Shown one piece after another: positions 7,194 through 9,700 of a stretch of 9,700 bases of DNA; position 1 is the first letter of the stretch; each line of letters opens with the position of its first letter. This DNA is from RGIG8597 sp045133795 (GTDB lineage: Bacteria; Spirochaetota; GWE2-31-10): positions 1 to 9,700 of the forward strand of contig JBGUUT010000011.1 in NCBI GenBank assembly GCA_045133795.1, in the 5' to 3' direction. Below the pieces are notes generated by a model that searched no databases, was not told the DNA's origin, and saw only the letters and a program-made list of their open reading frames with translations. A program made the translations under genes and the position numbers.

Positions 7194-7941
7194 CAATTGC
7201 ATTTGCTATCCCGACAGCGATTTGTTTCCTGTATTCTTCGGTCGCCATCTTTTTATCTTCCTCCGGATTTGACATAAAGCCCATTTCCAGAATGGTTGTC
7301 GGTACAGTTGTCCAGTTAATTCCGGTCATAGTATCCGTTTCCCATATCATACGCCGGGTGGCTCCGGTTTCTGCTACCACATAATCTAATACACATTCTG
7401 AAAGTCTGCGGCTTTCTAAATACCATTCACTGTTATAAGGATTTTGCGGTGTCTGGCAAATCGTCATAACACCACTTGCGGAAGAATTTTCGCTGCTGTC
7501 AGCATGTATTCGGATAAAAGCATCTGCCGCCGCCTTATTGGCAATGATTGCACGTTCCACATTAGAAATATTAATATCATTCGTCTCTCGAATCATAACC
7601 ACTTCATAGCTTCTGTTTAACAGTTCTTCTTTTAAATACAGTGCCACCTGAAGATTCAACTCATATTCCGAAATACCGGTAGAAACTCCCTTCGTTCCGC
7701 TTGAAACTTTTGCTTTCATAACAGAAGAATTCGGCCCGTTTGGTTCCATCTCTGTATTTTGGTATCGCTGATGTCCTGCATCAATCACTATCACATGCTT
7801 CGAACGTGGAGGAGTCGTCGGAGCCTGCATTCCCTCTGCTTTTTTGCCGTTTGATAAAGTTTTTGCAAATGAAGAAAATGCAGTTGCAAAAATAAAAATT
7901 GAAACAAACAATATTTTTTTTATCAAACTAAGATTTCTCAT
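7150..7941 (-). CDS. N-acetylmuramoyl-L-alanine amidase (Amidase_3)
   Basis: 263-residue secreted zinc amidase cutting the bond between N-acetylmuramic acid and the stem peptide of peptidoglycan. The Sec signal peptide is 1-26. The Amidase_3 core runs from about 49 to 252: VIDAGH (52-57, zinc His57), ISEYELNLQVA (90-100, zinc Glu92), RIHADSS (144-150, zinc His146) and ILEMGFMSNPEED (217-229, catalytic Glu219). All four key residues are present, so it should be active. Residues 29-37 (LSNGKKAEG) are a stump of the LSNG domain found whole in the next gene, fused to the catalytic core through a short Pro-rich linker. There is no LysM or other wall-binding domain and no obvious regulatory helix over the active site. 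Both ends overlap neighbours by ATGA. The gene lies between two direct repeats, so its ends look borrowed from the flanking genes. Confidence 0.93.
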   Translation of the reverse strand: MRNLSLIKKILFVSIFIFATAFSSFAKTLSNGKKAEGMQAPTTPPRSKHVIVIDAGHQRYQNTEMEPNGPNSSVMKAKVSSGTKGVSTGISEYELNLQVALYLKEELLNRSYEVVMIRETNDINISNVERAIIANKAAADAFIRIHADSSENSSASGVMTICQTPQNPYNSEWYLESRRLSECVLDYVVAETGATRRMIWETDTMTGINWTTVPTTILEMGFMSNPEEDKKMATEEYRKQIAVGIANAIDAYLSISKEIKVVK

Positions 7942-7981
7942 TTTACCACCTCGATTTCTTTTAAAATACTCAAATACAAAT
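7830..7981. repeat. Direct repeat copy 2 (PD40/amidase gene junction)
   Basis: Second copy of the junction repeat, same orientation as 7036-7193, with start codons 788 bases apart. It carries the last codons of the PD40 lipoprotein (ILKEIEVVK, against ISKEIKVVK in the other copy), Shine-Dalgarno GAGGTGG, the ATGA overlap, the same first 13 residues MRNLSLIKKILFV and the AFSSFA signal end. It then diverges within the LSNG motif. Confidence 0.88.
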
Positions 7982-8975
7982 CATATCCGCCCAAACCTCC
8001 CGGTCTGTCTGATGAGAAAATAACAAATTCTGGGAAGCCGTCTGTTTGCCATGGAGTTTCTGTGTATCCCAAAGTTCTTTTGTCAAAGAAATAGCATGAA
8101 ACTCTGTATTCGTTGTACTCTGTGTTTACATTTTTTCCCAGATTTATAGGCTCGCTAAAGTTGCCTTCATCATCTCTTTTACTGTAATAAATATCTGTTC
8201 CGCCGAATCCGTCCGATCTATCTGATATAAAAAATAAATAATCACCGTAAACATACGGACATTCTTCATTTGCCGGTGTATTTATTGCAGTGATAGGTGT
8301 AGCTTTTGTTTTGATGTCGTCAGATGACAATATTGTAATCCAATCATCATTATCATTGCCTTCATAATTGTAACTGTAAATATTGAAGTTTCCGTCTTTG
8401 TCACTGCCGAAATATAAAGTATTGTTTTTTTCATCAATGCAAAGATACAGCTCATTATGTCCATCTGTATTTCCGCCAAAATTAAAAGTTTGTATTTTAT
8501 CGTACTTATTCATATATGTTCCTAAAATGTTGTAATCCCCGGTGACATCATTTGTTTCACCTCTGTTTGTTGAAACAAAGTATAAATATTGGTCATAATA
8601 GCTTGAATATATTTGTATCGGTCCTCGTTCTTCTGCCGGAGTATTTAGATATGTTATTTCTTGTTCTCGATATCCGGAAAGGGTATTTTCACTGCTTTCA
8701 CGAGGAAATTCGAATTCTATGCGACCTCTGTAAATGTCATAACCGTTATCAATACCGAAAGCATTGTATTCTGTCGCATAAATTATTTCTAAACCGGTAG
8801 TATAAGTCATCGGTCCGGCAGAATTGTAATCGTTTCTTTCACAGTTAAGCCCCCACAGATTATGTGTTCCCGGCTTGAGAATGCAATAATTTTCACCTTT
8901 GTAAATTGTGAAATTACACGACAAAACTATTAAACTAAAAATAAGCACAAAAAATAGAGAGATAATTTTTTTCAT
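7938..8975 (-). CDS. PD40/WD40-like beta-propeller lipoprotein
   Basis: 345-residue exported protein, first gene of the envelope operon. The lipoprotein signal MKKIISLFFV..LIVLSC has its lipidation Cys at 20. The rest is built of propeller strands of the PD40 (TolB-like) kind: YLYFVSTNRGE (130-140), LYFGSDKDGNFNIYSY (187-202), YLFFISDRSDGFGGTDIYYSK (246-266, with FSEPINLGKNVNTEYNE after it) and FVIFSSDRPGGLGGYDLYLS (317-336). A further internal repeat is NTPAEERGP (111-119) against NTPANEECP (232-240), 121 residues apart. Such propellers are often partners of OmpA- or Pal-type envelope proteins; the partner here is unknown. ATG at 8975 has AAGGAG upstream. The C-terminal tail EIEVVK lies beyond the last blade and doubles as the Shine-Dalgarno for the amidase. 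Family call good, role inferred. Confidence 0.85.
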   Translation of the reverse strand: MKKIISLFFVLIFSLIVLSCNFTIYKGENYCILKPGTHNLWGLNCERNDYNSAGPMTYTTGLEIIYATEYNAFGIDNGYDIYRGRIEFEFPRESSENTLSGYREQEITYLNTPAEERGPIQIYSSYYDQYLYFVSTNRGETNDVTGDYNILGTYMNKYDKIQTFNFGGNTDGHNELYLCIDEKNNTLYFGSDKDGNFNIYSYNYEGNDNDDWITILSSDDIKTKATPITAINTPANEECPYVYGDYLFFISDRSDGFGGTDIYYSKRDDEGNFSEPINLGKNVNTEYNEYRVSCYFFDKRTLGYTETPWQTDGFPEFVIFSSDRPGGLGGYDLYLSILKEIEVVK

Positions 8976-9033
8976 AATGAACTCCTTATACTTTTTTATT
9001 TACAATTTTACCGTCATTATTGTGAATAAAGTA

Positions 9034-9062
9034 ACATTAGTTAAATGTTTATTATTTGTCAA
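9034..9062 (-). promoter_or_regulatory. Putative sigma-70 promoter of the envelope operon
   Basis: On the minus strand a perfect TTGACA (9057-9062) is followed after 17 bases by TAATGT (9034-9039), giving a leader of about 50 bases before the ATG at 8975. A/T-rich DNA just upstream could act as an UP element. The -10 is only a partial match. Confidence 0.5.
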
Positions 9063-9346
9063 TACATATTAAAATTTTATATATTTACCTACACGTTATT
9101 CGTTATTATATTTATTTACCTTAATTTTGACATTGTTTGTAATTTTAATAATAAAAAGACTATTGTTTTGTTTGATTTTTTGTTCATATAGATTTTATGT
9201 TTATTTTCTTCTTTTGAATAAATTCATTTCTTTTAGATATAAACAGCTGATTATTGAGATTAAAAAAAAGTTTTTATATGTGAATATAGGTTATTTTGTA
9301 AACTTTTAAGACTTGCTTGTTTTTTTTCGCAGTTTCCGTTCTTGTT
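9063..9346. other. AT-rich spacer without a supportable gene
   Basis: Extremely A/T-rich DNA between the envelope-operon promoter and the repeat-rich right end. It holds a near-repeat of TATTTACCT (around 9084 and 9113) and a TTGACA at 9127-9132 on the plus strand without a good -10. A 60-codon open frame here starts at that TTG, lacks a ribosome site and translates to low-complexity Phe/Leu/Ile/Lys, so I do not call it a gene. Confidence 0.5.
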
Positions 9347-9396
9347 ATTCTGAAACTGTCGCCGACAGGCAGGCTTGTTTCGGAATCTCTTTTTTT
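9347..9396 (+). terminator. Terminator-like nested hairpin with T-run
   Basis: Outer arms ATTCTGAAAC (9347-9356) and GTTTCGGAAT (9377-9386) pair with one G-T wobble. An inner alternative stem CTGTCG/CGACAG (9356-9361 and 9363-9368) is nearly perfect. A T-run at 9390-9396 follows, as in an intrinsic terminator on the plus strand, yet no plus-strand gene ends here. Nearby, ACTGT-G-ACAGT (9404-9414) is another small palindrome. Confidence 0.45.
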
Positions 9397-9425
9397 CGGG
9401 GATACTGTGACAGTCTTTGTTTATT

Positions 9426-9522
9426 TAGCTCGAACAGTATGTTTTAGCTAGCTCGAACAGTGTGTTTTAGCTAGCTCGAACAGTGTGTTTTAGCTAGCTC
9501 GAACAGTGTGTTTTAGCTAGCT
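9426..9522. repeat. Tandem array of a 23-bp palindromic unit, 4.2 copies
   Basis: Four head-to-tail copies start at 9426, 9449, 9472 and 9495, with a partial fifth to 9522. Copies 2-4 are identical; copy 1 differs by one base (A for G in the centre). Offset by one base, each unit is an imperfect palindrome with arms AGCTCGAACA and TGTTTTAGCT around a 3-base centre, so every junction reads AGCTAGCT. Confidence 0.95.
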
Positions 9523-9530
9523 TTCGCTTG

Positions 9531-9572
9531 ATATTTTCCTACGGAAAATATTTCGTTCATGTACTGCGTACA
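9531..9572. repeat. Two adjacent perfect hairpins
   Basis: ATATTTTCC-TAC-GGAAAATAT (9531-9551) has 9-bp arms and a 3-base loop, and TGTAC-TGC-GTACA (9560-9572) has 5-bp arms and a 3-base loop. They stand between the tandem array and its diverged copy, making this a run of closely packed palindromes. Confidence 0.7.
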
Positions 9573-9700
9573 CTCACCACAGCTCGAACGGTCTGTTCCG
9601 GAAGTAAAGCCAATAGTCTTTCGGTATGTAATGGTTTATTACAACAGAAAACGAATAACAACAGTAAATCCGGACGGATTACCTCCAAGTATTTACAGAG
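9532..9700 (+). pseudogene. C-terminal part of an IS3-type transposase (fragment, runs off window)
   Basis: The frame is open from 9532 (stop at 9529-9531) to the right edge. From about codon 9601 its translation reads EVKPIVFRYVMVYYNRKR and then ITTVNPDGLPPSIYR. The 'YYN..RI' pair followed by 'LPP..YR' is the usual ending of IS3-family OrfB/integrase-core transposases, just before the stop. Upstream residues come from the hairpins and the diverged repeat and do not look like the DDE core, so only the tail seems to remain: a relic or an element joined to other DNA. No ribosome site precedes it. An alternative is chance resemblance over about 33 residues; the remaining codons lie outside the window. 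Confidence 0.5.
9581..9602. repeat. Diverged solitary copy of the 23-bp unit
   Basis: AGCTCGAACG (9581-9590) followed by GTC and TGTT matches the array unit over its first 17 bases with two changes, then departs. Its core GAAC-N5-GTTC is a perfect 4-bp dyad, better than in the array copies. Confidence 0.65.

Noticed and set aside
9127..9309. 60-codon open frame on the plus strand
   Set aside because: TTG start, no ribosome site, and a low-complexity Phe/Leu/Ile/Lys translation expected from A/T-rich non-coding DNA.
9426..9522. Possible CRISPR array
   Set aside because: The 23-bp units are directly head to tail with no spacers and no cas genes nearby.
9426..9602. Bacillus-type LexA/SOS boxes (GAAC-N4-GTTC)
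   Set aside because: The spacing is five bases rather than four, the array copies end GTTT rather than GTTC, and no DNA-repair gene is adjacent.

Overview
The window reads like a chromosomal stretch of a low-GC, double-membrane bacterium. Genes are dense and AT-rich. There are two secreted lipoproteins, an outer-membrane-type protein and a periplasmic amidase. The style best fits a spirochaete of the Treponema group, but this is an inference from gene content and composition, since no rRNA or other phylogenetic marker is present.

Left part (1-2174): the 5' two thirds of nagB (glucosamine-6-phosphate deaminase) runs leftward off the window. It diverges from a two-gene rightward operon coding for a PfkB-family sugar kinase and a small cysteine-rich protein of the C_GCAxxG_C_C family. 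The divergent spacer holds two inverted repeats that look like regulator sites. A hairpin terminator separates this operon from the convergent Na/phosphate cotransporter-family gene (2214-3860, minus strand), which has a C-terminal PhoU-like regulatory half.

Middle (4106-5780): aroC (chorismate synthase) and aroK (shikimate kinase) form a rightward operon of the shikimate pathway, with their own putative promoter.

Right-centre (5884-9062): a four-gene leftward operon for exported proteins runs from a promoter near 9034-9062 to a terminator at 5884-5917. In order of transcription it encodes a PD40 beta-propeller lipoprotein, an Amidase_3 N-acetylmuramoyl-L-alanine amidase with all catalytic residues, a secreted protein with a short N-terminal 'LSNGEKIEG' domain and a probable beta-barrel, and a small DUF6174-like lipoprotein. 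The first three genes overlap by ATGA. Most striking, the PD40/amidase junction and the amidase/barrel junction are copies of each other: about 150 bp, roughly 85% identical by eye, covering the last ~12 codons of the upstream gene, the Shine-Dalgarno, the start, the signal peptide and the start of the LSNG domain. The amidase core therefore sits between two direct repeats, like a cassette. Recombination between them would remove it and leave both neighbours in frame.

Right end (9063-9700): there is no confident intact gene. An AT-rich spacer is followed by terminator-like hairpins, a 4.2-copy tandem array of a 23-bp palindromic unit, further hairpins and a diverged unit. A frame then runs off the window edge and looks like the C-terminus of an IS3-type transposase. 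This edge is accessory, mobile-element-associated DNA.
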